Shown here one piece after another: positions 23,040-35,554 of a stretch of DNA of 64,000 nt (its first letter is position 1; each line of letters opens with the position of its first letter). Made by a program: the position numbers and the translations under genes. The notes under the pieces are model-generated. The model saw only the letters and a list, made by a program, of their open reading frames with translations, was not told where the DNA came from and ran no database searches. This DNA comes from Eonycteris spelaea (taxonomy: Eukaryota; Chordata; Mammalia; Chiroptera; Pteropodidae), in contig PUFA01000084.1 in assembly GCA_003508835.1 (NCBI GenBank), forward strand, positions 5,518,001-5,582,000, given 5' to 3'.

Positions 23040-25015
23040 CACGATAAAAGTTGTTCGGGATGCATCTTCTCTGATCATCTCTTTACCCTTTCTGGGTCCC
23101 CAGAATCCTGCGGAGGAGAGAACAAGAGTCCACCAAAAAAAATCAATTTAGAGTCAAGACTATCTTCTACTTTTGCCACTTAGGTAAAAAGTTAATTATG
23201 GAATTTGGGTTCCCAAAATACCAATGGGGTACATTAGTTCATTCGTCTCACAAGTTTTTGCATCTATCTGTTTAAAAGGTTGTGTCACTTGTCATTTATT
23301 AAGAAAGGTACGAAAGGAGTAGGTACTTGTATTTTATTTTTGTTTCTATCTAATTACATAAATGACAAAACCCCCAGAGAGATTACTTGTCCCCATCCGT
23401 GATACGTTAGTTTAAGGGAAATGTAGTACAGACCGAAATTTTTCAGTGATTCTGATTGCCATATAGCTTTGTGTTCTTCATTTGATTTTTGTGCCTGTGC
23501 ATGTGTATTTTTACTGTGAATTTGTGTTTGTAGCAAACATTCCAGAGTGCTTATCATTTTCAAATTATGCTCTCACAAAAGAAAAAGAAATCAGCTTGTG
23601 AACTGTATGTGCAAAATGTGGTAAACAATTCCATCTTTTATATATGCTGTACATTTATATCTTTATCCTAAATATTCTTAATTTATAAGCCCGAGAAAAT
23701 GTTTTCTTTCTAAAAGTTCTTCTAATGCATTTATATTTTGATTGTCATTTGGAAATCTTTTCAAGGTACCTAACAGACACAAAACTAAACAAGGGGAAAA
23801 ATTTATAGGCACCACAAAAATTCTTACATATTATGTGCAGTTCCTAACTACAGATAACTATTTTACTAAGTGGAAACTAACTACAGCCGTGGTTTCAAGA
23901 TTCAGAAACTCTCTTTTTTTTTTTTAATTCAAAATATAATGTTTTTGTCCTATAGAGAAAAATGTAATTTATACATTTTTCATATTTTTAGAAAGCACTT
24001 AGATAACTGCTTCTTAAGGGTGTTAATACATATCAGAGCAAAGTTGATGTCTAATCAGTAAACCTTTCTTGCTAGGATGTGTGAGTGCCTTACATTTGAA
24101 GTAACTTGATAACAAGAGTCTTTTTTGGGGTGGGGGGGTAACTTACTGTGTATGTGTTGCCTTAGTAATGACCCTCAGAGAAAAAAACAACAGCTAGGTG
24201 GCCAGTGTCTGCACTTGAACTCGCTGAAAGACATCAGAATTAGGGGAACTTTTGGCAACTCCAAAATTTTCTAGGGTACCTCACTACTTCTTGTGTTTTC
24301 TTCAGGGAAATTCTTGGATTGCCTCAGACTTTTCTATACTTTTGTAGAGATTTTGAAATCTTTTAATAGTGCTGCAGGAGAAGATCTTTGAAAAGAAAGT
24401 CATTAAATAAGAGAACAGAAACTCGGTCTTTAAAAAGTTTTATATTGAAGGCAAGAGCTTTTTTTCTCCTTTTGGCTTGTTTCTGATTTTTTTCCTCCTG
24501 AACGCTTTTGTTGCTGTGGCTGTTATGCTTGCATTTTTGGTTTTAGTTTTGTTTTTTGCTTTTGCTTTTTTTTTTTTATTCAGGGGGTCTCTTTTTTGAT
24601 GTGACCATAGGGGTCTGTGAAAGGGGCCGAGGGGTTATGGCAAAGGCTGTCGCTGAAACCTGGACTAGCCCCTCTTGATCCCAACTCAAGCAGCTATCAG
24701 CTAGTTGTGCCTCCAAGAGTGCAGTGAAAGGTGATAGCTGTCATTCTGGGATTCTTCGTGAATCTGACCTGAGAGTAACACATTCACAGTCGAGGAGAAA
24801 AGAAAAAAAAATAGAGGAGGAGAGAAGAAAAGCTCTTTGAGCTGGAATACACTGGCCCTTTCTTCCTGTAGGCAATCCGCTCCAGTTCTTGGCGACGTGT
24901 CCTGCACTATCAGATATCATATGATTTTTATTTAGATTCCTTTTCGGAGAATGGCCTGTTAGGACTCTGTTTGTTTTCTTTATATTAATTTCCTTCTCCC
25001 CTCACACCTCCAGGT

Positions 25016-25070
25016 TTGTATATCTGTGTGTGTGAGAGTGTGCGCGCACATGCATCTGTGTGTGCAATTT
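25016..25070. repeat. Imperfect (TG)n microsatellite
   Basis: TGTGTGTGTGAGAGTGTGCGCGCACATGC... is an interrupted TG/CG tract with short alternating purine-pyrimidine runs. Confidence 0.8.
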
Positions 25071-25194
25071 TTATCTTTTTTTTGTTCTGTTGATCTGATG
25101 CTTTATTTAAGGACAAAGCTTTAATTATTTCAGTATACTGTTTAATCATTTGCCAAAAAGAAACCTCATTCTAGGCTTTTTGGGGGTCGCTTTT

Positions 25195-25330
25195 TAAACA
25201 CATCCATTAACACATGAGGCTGGAGATCCTAAATGCATGCTGGTCGGCCCTGGGCCACTCCCTCACCTTAATTAACCCTCCCCTCATCAGCATGCACAGT
25301 GGTATGAGTTAGGAAACACCTGTGCTGCGT
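25195..25330. promoter_or_regulatory. Candidate conserved non-coding element
   Basis: Compositionally complex and repeat-free. It contains TTAATTAA (25268-25275) and an inverted pair TGCATGCTG (25234-25242) / CAGCATGCA (25288-25296). I call it a candidate only because of its look and its place in the repeat-poor interval. Conservation cannot be seen from one genome. Confidence 0.25.
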
Positions 25331-25411
25331 GGAGAGGGAAACAAAGTAGAAGCAACTTCTTCAAATCTACACTTCTAGTTTCACTTTAATAAACTTTTTT
25401 TAATCGTTGAA

Positions 25412-25413
<2 letters not shown>

Positions 25414-25448
<35 letters not shown>
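25414..25448. repeat. Poly-T run (35 T)
   Basis: The longest homopolymer in the window. The sequence to its right (25449-25720) is not a SINE that I recognise. It could be the tail of a reverse-oriented retrocopy, but no duplication is evident. Confidence 0.95.
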
Positions 25449-25449
<1 letters not shown>

Positions 25450-26837
25450 GCACCCTCTGCTGAGTTTGAAAGCATCAGAGATACTGAGAGATGTGTCTGT
25501 GGAGCGTTTGTGAGGCCAGCTGAGCACCCCTGGAAAGTAGAGCAGGGGCTGAAAGTCATCCAGAGACTTAAATGAGAGATTTGAATAAGATCTGTGAGAT
25601 CTGTGGGCCGTGCAGGTTTGGCGATAGATGGTAAAATGGAATACTTAGGAGAACTTAAGGAGGAGAAATAAATTCCAGCTAGGAGTAACAACAGGCATTT
25701 CTGCTGCACTTAATACTTTAAAACCGTATTTCATTTTTTTTATATAACATGAAATTTAACCAGATGCTATGTGATTGCCTTCCTCCCCATGCTTGCTATG
25801 TAAAACAGAGGAATTATACTGACATTATTACTGGGTTTCTCCTAAATTTTTGATGTATTTCCTTTTCAGTTTTGAAGAGTTCAGATTTTAGTTAGCAAAA
25901 GAAAAACATAACTTGTCTTGGCATCCAAATGCTTATCTATACATTATTCTCATCACTGTATAACTTTTCTATATGTACACAATATATCCTGTTTGTATCA
26001 AGATTTTTATTTTGTACAGTAAAACGCAAGACTGCCTTGAAGGTTCGGATGACCATTGCATTCTTTAAACCCATAGTTTTTAGTTTCTTATTAGTTTCTC
26101 TAAAAAAATTTTTTTCAGACCTTAAATTTCTAATGCCTTATCTTAGCCACAGGTGAATTTTGTTGAAACTTGAGGGAAAATCTATTCCACCCCTTTAAGA
26201 GTACCCAAAAGGGAAGAGAGAACTATTTTTCGTTCAACAAAAATTTTAGAAGCCTTTTTTCCTCCAGCGGAAAACTCCAAAACAGCTTTGTCTCAGAACG
26301 TTAAACTTGGCATGAATAAGAAATGTGAGTTTTGCTTTGTTTGAGGAAATTTGTTTTTGAAACAACAATGTTATAAATATTTTTAAATTGCCTGCTGAGC
26401 ATGCGCTGTATCTGACTTTATTCATAGTTTTAAACACACACCAAAGTGCAGTCTTCTGAATGGCCACAGGTAAGGCTGTTGATTTGTATGATCTTTCTCA
26501 GAGCCACCTTCAGTGAGTCTTCTCAGTTTTCCAGAAGGGAAAAGGGCGAGAGCTGAGTGTAGACCTGGACTCCCTTCTAAAAATCATAGAGCAAGAGTAG
26601 ATTCCCCATTAAGGCTTGCACATTATACTTAGGGTAAGTACTATTCAACTTTCCTTTCTTATAGGAGTTGCCTGCCTTAACTTTTCAGCTTAATACTAGC
26701 AGAGCAAATTAAAAAAAAAAAAAATTAACTCAGTGAGGTATGTGATTGAAGTAGAAAATTTGCAGATTTTTAAGGGCATCTATTGTGCATAAATTTGGGG
26801 ATATGAGAATTTATCAGTGAAATGATAGCAGCTCTGT

Positions 26838-26935
26838 GCTTACAGAGCAAAGATGTGCTAGCCTGAACATGCCTGATCTCATCTGGAATCGAAAGCTAAA
26901 TCTAGGTGGGCCTGTAATAATACCAGAAAAGGAAC
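26838..26935 (+). pseudogene. 5S rRNA-derived fragment (pseudogene or 5S-type SINE head)
   Basis: The stretch CCTGAACATGCCTGATCTC is followed by ATCTGGAATCGAAAGCTAA and GGTGGGCCTG. This aligns in order with residues of about 20-70 of 5S rRNA, covering the region up to the internal promoter A box and beyond. Homology fades on both sides. Changes include a lost 'GATCTCG' duplication and several CpG decay substitutions. It cannot be a functional 5S gene because the 5' part is altered and the 3' half is unrecognisable. It could be a simple retro-pseudogene, or the head of a 5S-derived SINE such as those described in fruit bats; I cannot tell which. A 17-T run lies at 26957-26973. Confidence 0.65.
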
Positions 26936-26956
26936 ACATGTATCTTTTGTGCAACC

Positions 26957-26973
26957 TTTTTTTTTTTTTTTTT
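26957..26973. repeat. Poly-T run (17 T)
   Basis: T homopolymer about 20 bases after the 5S-like block. It could mark a pol III-type terminator or an unrelated run. Confidence 0.9.
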
Positions 26974-27678
26974 AAGCCAAGCTTCCAAAGGGAATAACAA
27001 AGAAATAGGTTCTCTCTTGTTTAATAAGTAGTCATACTTTGCTTCTGGAGATATAGATTTCCAGTTGTTTTGTTTTGTTTTTGTTGTCATCGCTGTTGAA
27101 GTATTTTCTTTCTTGTCAGTGATTGTTAACACTTTCCATTTTTCAGAATGCTTTATCTCCATTAACTCCGTTTGATATTTCCTCGTTTGGTTACCTTTCT
27201 CAAGTCTGTGATGACCCTCTCAGGCTTTGCAATTCTTATCGATTCTTGCCAGAATATATTTATTCATTAGCTGTCTGTTATGGTTATGGTGGAGATAATC
27301 TTGTTTTTCAGGTCTTGATAACTATACAAAAATTTTTTTAATTTTGAGGTGAAATTTTACATAGTTATTCTTGACTCAGAACTGAACTTGTCTTGCAAAG
27401 GCTTGAAGAAAATCCAATTAGCCATTTTTTTGAGAACTAAATATTCTAATAAATGCAAATGATTTTTGTAATATATAAATTGATATGCAATGCTTTTCAA
27501 ATTTGTTTTTCTCATGCTTTAAAACAGAACCTGAAAATTAAATGTATTTTTTTGAAAAGGAAAGAAACCTGCCGAGTTAATGCTGATATTTTAAATGCCC
27601 AGTTTAAAATAATTCAAAGTTTTGATTTCTAGGCAATATATCACCTTTCAAAGTCATTCATTAATACTTTGTGCAGAT

Positions 27679-27718
27679 ATACATACATTATATATATACA
27701 CACACACACACACACACA
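27679..27718. repeat. (TA)n(CA)n microsatellite
   Basis: ATTATATATATA followed by about 14 CA units, ending at 27718. Confidence 0.95.
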
Positions 27719-29249
27719 GAAACGACTCCACTTTACATTTATATTAATTCTATTTTTACATAAAAGAGGATTAGCATTAATACATACTTTTATTAATTTA
27801 TTATATATTTTTTTTCTGTAATTTAAAAATTCAATTAACTGTTGCGTCCATCTGATTAATATATGCATATAGTTATTAATATCTATTTGTATTCTAATAA
27901 CTTATCTTAAATAATGAAGTATTTTTATAAGTCTTACACACTCCTGAATATTATACAGCTATATTAACGTTCAAATTTATTCAGATGAGATTGCTTTGTT
28001 CCATATCTGTTATTGAATTAAGTTTTTTACTTTCTCAATCTGTGATCACTTTTTCCTATATGTGATTTCTGTATGTCTTCAGTATTCTGAAGAGGAAACT
28101 TTTTAACCTTGTAATCTGGAAAGCTTGCAAACAAGCGGGAGAAGTATTTTTACCTTGCTACTCCCTGGTCTGCCTGTCTGTTCTCACTTACTGTACCACC
28201 CCTCACCACCAGCAACCCCGAAAAAAAACAACAGTAATAAACATGATATGATAATTTTTCTGATCACAGAACCAGGAAATTCCAGAGAAATTTGTGGCAT
28301 ATGAAGGAAAATGCCAAGAGCTTCTCCAGTAAGATCAGCTGTTTTCATACTTTTTTCTCTCCTGAATTTTGTTTGTGACTTTTTTGGCTTGCTGAAGCAT
28401 ATCCCCATAATCTTACGAAGCCACAGCAAATTCCCAATGCCACAACAACACTGTGCAGCTGGGGAGAGCCCAGAAGAGCTGATCCTGGGTGGCTGCAGAC
28501 TTCCCCAGCAATGATGCAAGGCAGGAGGAGTTAAGGACACTACTCTTCTTTTTTTGCTTCTTACCTGGGTTGCTCAGCTGGCCAGGTACAGTGATTTTCT
28601 TTCTGTCCCTTTCCCTTCAGCTATCTGGTGCTTTGCCTTCAATAACCAGTGGCTTCCTGCCTCTTTCCAGGATAGTTTACATAGTAAAGCATCCCATTCT
28701 TCCTTTATGTTACAGTGTGGAAAGCTTGGAGATTGGGAAGGCCAAAGGAAAGGGCTCAGGGTATCTGGGAAATGTTCAAAATAGCATCAGACTCAAAACT
28801 GTTTTGGGGGTTTTTTGTTTGTTGGTTTGTTCTCCCCTGGTCTGTAACTTTTCTATTTTCCCTAGCCTCTAAGAGGTTGAAAGTAGTGAATGGGATGACT
28901 ATAGGGTGCAAACGATGATCTAACTGATTCAGTAGATGGAGCTCTTCCCCCTAAGTCTGTATTTAAATTAACGTCCCATTCTAGTTCGTGGGGCTCCCTG
29001 TTTTAAGGTGTGTCATACTACACATGTAAAATCAAGGGCCTAGACAGCTGGAAAAGGGATGAAGCATTTGTTCTAAAACACAAAACGTAATGCAGGGGAG
29101 ATGTAAAGATGGGATGGGAAATGAAGTTTACGTATCAAAATTTCTCCCTGTTTGTTGATATTCTTAAGTATGAAGTCAAATCCTAGTACTTACTGTACAG
29201 GTGATTATTACTGGAAATAGAGAAAAATGTATGGAACTTATAGGATTTG

Positions 29250-29460
29250 GGCAATATTTGTTGCAGATTTTTCAGGCTATTCAAACTGTACAGATCTCAT
29301 TTGATTCCGCAAAGGAATCTTAATACTGTAATGCAGTTCGTTTCATCCAATTAGTCTAGAGAACCTGGCTGAAATGTTACAAATTCTGAATTGTGACAGT
29401 GCAGAGGAGGGCAAAGCAGCTGTGTTAGTAAGGTGCCTTTAAGGAAGCCAAAATATTTTC
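29250..29460. promoter_or_regulatory. Candidate conserved non-coding element
   Basis: Repeat-free complex sequence with homeobox-like cores (CCAATTAG at 29348-29355). It contains no frame and no repeat. The status as regulatory DNA is inferred from appearance only. Confidence 0.2.
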
Positions 29461-31673
29461 AGCAATAACTGAAAATAGATCTCTAGTATCTGTTTTAATA
29501 TGAAAAGAACTACTTGTTTATTTTTGTAATTAATTGAAATGAATAATTGCCATAAAATTCATGTCAGTGTTATATTATTCTCAGTACCAAGAAAATAAGT
29601 TCGATTACATCCCTTCCTGGTACCAGTAGGGAAAATATATGTATACTGTGTCTAATAAATTATCTTCCTTAGTGGAATGTCTTCTTATAGATTGGAGATA
29701 TTACTGAATATCTCTTGTTAAATCTTGATAAGATCATTTGGCCAAGTAGAACTGGGCTTGGCTTTAGTACCCAAAGAAATAGCATTTTTAAAGGACTTGG
29801 ATTTCCTTTGGATACCACGTGTCTGAGTCCAATACAGTCCAGGAAAATAGAGAGGATGAGACAAAATTATTCCTAAGCAGCCGCCGTAGGCCAAACACTG
29901 AAACAGTGCCAACCTGGACCAATCAGGCAGTCTTCTCAGAAGATACATGCTTTTGTCAAACACTTACATGAAGAGAGAGGGAGGAAGCCCTTGAAATGGC
30001 ATTCACATGATGATTCTTCACTAATTTCAATAAAGTCCATGATAATAAGTTTAATGATTTTTATTCTTTTGTAAAGCAGAAAATGTGTATTTTCTTGCCC
30101 AGCTAAGGATCTCTAAAAGTTGCATTCTGACATCTTTTGAACAAAACTATCCTTTTGAATTTAACTGAGTGAAAAACTTCTCACAGAGAGCAAAGAGTAA
30201 AATTGATGGAAACTCAAAATCAATTCCAAACCCATTTCTGGCATGATGAGAATAACATTTGTGCTGTGTTTAAAGCAGTTTAAAACAAGAAAATGATAAA
30301 ATGATCAATATACTTACAGCCAAAAATAACCAGGAGAGAACGATCTGTAATCCATTCCCAGACCTGAAACCCTACACTTTTGATTGAACGCGAATATAAA
30401 TGAATATATCTTTTATAAGGTGACATTATAAGCTTTATCATGTAAAGCAATAACGAGATGCCAAGCTTCCCACTCTATTTAAGCTGTTTTCAGAGCTTAG
30501 CCAAACAAAAATTTCTAGATTTAAACTAATGCGGATTTACTCATTTGTACATATCCTGACCATAGAAAGAGCAAGAGTTAAGGAATATATAGAATGTCAC
30601 CGTGAACTACATTGTCACCTCATAGTCTATGTACTCTATTTTTTTAAAAAATCATTTAAGCTACAAGCAAAAAGCATGTTTTGGGCTATAGCTGAAAGTC
30701 AGTGAATTAGTCAAGGTGGAATAGACTGAATAGTTCTTCACAAATACTTTGACTTTTGACTAATTTATTAAGTTCAATACACACATAAATATAAATCATG
30801 CATATTTTATGCTTATTCTGCAACAGAGTGAAAGACTAAGTTGACACTAATAAATTTTGAAACTGTGGATTCAAGGTCAGTGAAATACCATCGTCCAGGT
30901 TTACATAAACCTCTCTAGACTTCAAATTTTGCCCCAATGAATGATTTTGTACCAGTTTTTCCAGAGTCATTTGACAGGCTAGTTATTTATTGATCAGATA
31001 AAAATAAAATTGTCCTTCTAGATGAAGAAATTCTAGCTGAAAAATTAAAATGACAACAGATTGCATAAGCATATTTAATTTGGCTGACCTAAGGTGCAGT
31101 AGAAATGATGATAATTCTAATAAGCACTGTGACGGTGTAACTACAAAAGAGCGTGTGTGATTACATCAGTAAGAGTGAACTCAGTGGGCAGGGTCAGAAG
31201 GGTGAGACGCAGGAGCCATGACAGAGAGGGGGCTAATGATAAAAGTTATTGGAGATCTTTAAAGCTGTGGCTGGCTGCAAAATTAACAGATGCCCAAAAG
31301 AAGAGTCAGTCAATTTCCAAGTAGATAGATAAGAAATACTTTTCCCTATAGAATATAATCAACTGTAGAATTCAGTTTTGCAGAGACTTATAACGACCTC
31401 CAAGCTTTGACTGTCCAGTGATAATAATTGTAAAAAGCTGTTATGCACATCTGCTTAAAGATTCATATAAGTGTAATTGTTATAGGAACTTGTTATGCTA
31501 TTATTTGAAGTTGGAAAGCTCTGCTTTAAGTGTCAACAAAGCAAATGTCAGCATTATAGAATCATAATCATTTCATCTTAGACCTTGAAGGAGTCTTAGA
31601 TATCTCAATATGGGTGAGCAAGTTAGCAAACTCTCCAGAAAGGAAAATTGGAATACTGGTGTAGAATTTGAAG

Positions 31674-31713
31674 AAAAAAAAAAAAAAAAAAAAGGCGTGC
31701 GGTGCGTGTGCGT

Positions 31714-31751
<38 letters not shown>

Positions 31752-31752
31752 A
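31674..31752. repeat. A-run joined to (GTGTGC)n(GT)n microsatellite
   Basis: Twenty A at 31674-31693, then GGCGTGCGGTGCG, several GTGTGC units and about 14 GT. The A-run next to a derived microsatellite suggests growth from an old retroposon tail, but no body is recognisable upstream. Confidence 0.9.
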
Positions 31753-32179
31753 TTTATAGTGACATATTTGGAAAACACAAATTAAGAGAAAAGCTTAAAA
31801 AATAGAGAAAGCAAAGCTCCACAAATTCTTCTTGAATAGTGGTACTATACGTTGGATTCTATGAACCAAGTGTTCTAAATAGGGAAGAGTAGCAGAATTT
31901 ACAGAAAGGCACAATGTTTTATTTTAATCCACATGGGGCAGAGGATTTAACAGATTAAGAAATGCTCTTTGGGCTGAAACCATTCACTGTACCAATAAGA
32001 AATTAGCAAATAAGAAAATTTAAGCTGAGAAGTGACAAAACTTTCTTTCAAAGATGTTGAAAGGCGATTTGTTCTACAACTCAAGTTTTCCAGCTACTGT
32101 ACCATGTAGCTCTCGTCATATTCTGTCTTATAGATCAGCCATTCGTGTTTCTTTGTAATATAAGGAATTTGTCTATATA

Positions 32180-32350
32180 ATTTTAGACAATGCCCTTAAT
32201 TTCCCTGGGCCTTACTTTCCATATTTGTATATAAGAAAATGATAAGTACCTCACTGGAATATTGTAAGGATTCCATGAAAAGGCTTATATAAAGTGCTTA
32301 GCACAATGACTAGCACAGGGTCACCACTCGATATCATTGTTGTTGCTATT
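32180..32350 (+). repeat. MIR SINE
   Basis: The segments 'ttagacaatgcccttaatttccctgggccttactttcc', 'aagtacctcactggaatattgtaaggattccatgaaaagg', 'taaagtgcttagcacaatgactagcacagggt' and a 'gttgctattactactattat' tail give a clear forward MIR. Confidence 0.85.
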
Positions 32351-34484
32351 ACTACTATTATTAATATTCCTTTGCCTCTAGTTCTTTCCCAACATTATTA
32401 CTCTTCTCGAGGTCATAGATTGATCTTATTGAGTTCAGTGTCTCCTCAAGCATCGAACGTGATGACTTTTACATACTTGGAACTGAAGAAAAATATATTT
32501 AGAGTCTTCTATGTAAGTCCATATGGCCTAGTACCTCCTCACAAAAGTCCTTAAATTCTTCCCTGGAAGTTTGGAATAGCGGATGGCCGTGGCCAGTGCC
32601 AACCTACATATACCATTAGAGATAGCAGTATTGCTCACTGTAGACTGTCATTGCCACCTTTCCTTCCAGGTCCCCCACAGACCCTCCAACCACTTAGAAT
32701 TGCTCTTTGCAGCATCTCCAGAAGTGTCAGCTTGTCGTTCTGGTTCATGTGATTAATGAGCTTGTTATACCTCTCTCTGTAGCCTGAACTAGAAACTTTC
32801 ACTTTGGAGAGCAGGTCAAGATATCGAATTTAATTTTAGCTGCATCTGTTATAAGCCAATTGTGTATTCATTACATTTATAGATTCCCTCTTCAGCCATA
32901 TATTTTCATGGCTGTTGAGAGCACCTGAATCTGTGTTGAATGTCCTTAGATTTTACTTTGGGGACCTGAAAATGAGGCAGTGAGACATTTTTGATAGCTA
33001 GCTGTCATCTTTGGCATTTCTTCCCTTTAGTGTCTCGTCTGGTCTGTTTTGAAGAAGGGGGTGAGTAGAGAATTTTTATCTAACTGTATTAATGAGGTCT
33101 GTGGTCAGCGCAATCCACCTACATGGTTTTGTCTTTTCCTGTTATGCAACCACAGTCTGTGGAAATGGGAAACTTCTAAAACATGAAAATGCTAAAATAA
33201 CTTGAGAATGTCAGGGTAAAGACATAGCATTAAATGCATAGGTTCAACTGTAAACAGGACAGCACACAAAGTGACCTTGGGATGTATATGGATCCTGCCG
33301 GTCCTCTGAGGTTACAGCGACTAGTGAGAGAATTAAAAATGGGCAGATCGTGTGGCCATGGCCAATAACAGCAGGTGTGCTCAAGTCAGGAAGAATGTTG
33401 TATCTTTGCCGGAAGTTGCATTTATTTGAGAGTGAGCTAGTATTTGTGAGGAGAACGAGGTCATATTTAGTGAAACTGGTAATTCAAAAAAGAGACTTTG
33501 CCAGAGTAGTGGTGTTGGCATCAAGAGAAGAAAGTTCTGCAGATTTCTGTGTGTGCACTTGCCGTGACTGGTGTTCCTGGTGGGTGGCTGAATCATCCTG
33601 ATGGCATTCAACAGGAACCAGCTGCTGAGAATATTAAAATGCAAGCATTTATTCCTCTAGAGAGACGGTAGCATCTGCAAAGTTTTCCTATCTTGATAGT
33701 ACAGATAATCCCAGGGAGCATTCTCTAGTAGTTTTAAATCTCTTACTCACTTATACATTTTCTTTTTTATCATTATCGTCAGTACTCAAATTCTAACTGG
33801 AGAGGAATGCCCAAGTCCACACCAGGTTGTAGAGACAAATAGTAAGCACTTGGCCAAGGATGTGGTATTCCCTCTTGGGCTTTACCTTGAATTATGAATC
33901 ATAAAAGGAGAAATCAGCATTTCCCTCCCTTGGCCGGTCTTCCTAGCAAAGAGCCAGCCATACTCCTAGTGCTCAGTGAGCTCTACCAGAGGCAAGGAAA
34001 AGCCAAGGACATCCCCACCCTCAGTACAGGCTTCTTTGGAGCTCTCTTTTTTACTTGTAAAACTTGCGAATTTGTTGCTTTCCTAGTGTGATTTTGTTTT
34101 TGTTTCTGTTTTTTTAAGCTAGCATCAACAGTTGGGGGAAAGGGAGGTGCAGAAAGGAGGTTTGGGCTCAGTAATCTACTAGGTCTTTTCCATCTCTAAT
34201 ATTTATGAATAATGTATTGAACGGATGCAAAAATGTTGAATATGTTCATTATGAATTATATTCACCGGTGTGTTGCCTAGAATATAAAAGAGCAAAGCAG
34301 TTGCAGCAAAGCTAGTTTCTTACAATAAATGCACTGGTACGACAGAGCTCTGTATCCTGTCCTATCCCTCTTTATGTCATCCCCAGACACGCTCTGCGTG
34401 TCTGAGTGGCAACTGCAGACCAGGCACCTGATGGGTGAGCCAGGACATTCCTCGTGGAGTCTGACTCTGAAACAGACGCAGCTT

Positions 34485-34564
34485 TCTTGAATGTGTCGAT
34501 ATTCTTGAACGTATTGATAGTGCAGTCTGTCCCCTTCAGAGAAGGAGATGTCCCCTTCAGAGAA
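34485..34564. repeat. Two adjacent short tandem duplications
   Basis: First pair: TCTTGAATGTGTCGATA (34485-34501) and TCTTGAACGTATTGATA (34503-34519), period 18 with three mismatches. Second pair: TGTCCCCTTCAGAGAA at 34528-34543 and again, perfectly, at 34549-34564, period 21. The two are independent slippage or duplication events side by side. Confidence 0.9.
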
Positions 34565-35502
34565 ATCACTGAAGCCAGTGTCGCCTGGCAGAAAATATTA
34601 TCTTGCAGGAAATAGTATGTTGCAGGGGTTACAGTTCTGATCAGCGGGGAAAAAAACTTGTGATTTTTGTCCCTTCATTTAAAAAGAATTAAAAGTATGG
34701 ATAACTAATTTTTTAGCAGTGTTACATTCTGACATAAATGAGTAAGAGTGGCAGATATTTTAGAATAAAGTAACTTACATTTAGGTTCAAAATTCATTGT
34801 GTGTTTTTCTCTATTGGCTCCCTTTCACAATTATATGTTGTTTAGGATTATTAAAGTCAAATTGTATTTCCTAAGCTTTTACCAGATAACATTGGGAAAC
34901 ATTAAGCAGAAGCATGACAAAAGGCAAGAAATCTAGATTTTTTTTTCTATTCACACAAATAATCAACAAAATAAATAATAGTTAAAATAATACCAAAATA
35001 GTTTTCCCTGGCCAAATAACAGTGAGCCGATTTTTAATCAAACACAGCACTGTAAGTGGCATGCAGTATGTACTAAAATAAGAGACTATCAAAGGTCAAG
35101 AACTTAGAGGATGTGGCCCTAATGTACAGTAGAGAACAGTTCCCAGTTGAAGCAGTTCACAGAAGAGTGTGGCAGAAATCCCCCGGCCTTGTCTGTGATC
35201 CCAGGAGAAGAGCAGGGTATTGAAGAGTGAGTCCTGCCTCACAGAAGCCTTTGCTTCATGTTGCCTCACTTCAGAGCCAATAGACTGAAGGGGAGTCCAA
35301 GACTTCACATGTACCAATATCAACTTTTATAGTGACATTAATTCAAACTAACCATCACAGCATTATTTATCATTATTGCATTTCAGAGATGATTTTTTTT
35401 TCTTTTCTTATGCTCTCATAAGAGCTAAAACCCATCAGAGCCCATGAGGAGCGAAGTATAAAGTTAGAGCAGCGACATTTATCCGTAGTTTATAATCGCC
35501 TC

Positions 35503-35554
35503 AGAGGGGAGGAAGAGATAGAGAGAGAGAAAGTACGAGGGAGAGAGAAAGAGT
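35503..35554. repeat. GA-rich low-complexity tract
   Basis: GAGGGGAGGAAGAGATAGAGAG followed by GAGAAAG-type units. An almost pure purine strand. Confidence 0.85.

Larger units (their letters stand above)
20700..31673. other. Repeat-poor interval of about 11 kb around the candidate promoter
   Basis: Apart from homopolymers, CT/CA tracts and one 5S-derived fragment, I recognise no LINE, SINE, LTR or DNA transposon here, while the left flank has one every 0.5-1 kb. Loci of developmental regulators often exclude insertions in this way. Detection by eye misses old copies, so the contrast may be smaller than it looks. Confidence 0.5.

Noticed and set aside
25414..25448. Reverse-oriented retroposed gene copy marked by the 35-T run
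   Set aside because: No spliced-gene similarity and no flanking duplication are visible beside it.
26838..26935. Functional 5S rRNA gene
   Set aside because: Only the central part aligns. Both ends and several conserved bases are lost, so it cannot make a mature 5S rRNA.
28489..28872. 127-codon + frame in the repeat-poor interval
   Set aside because: Hydrophobic composition follows from T-rich DNA. There is no domain, no splice context and no homologue that I recognise.
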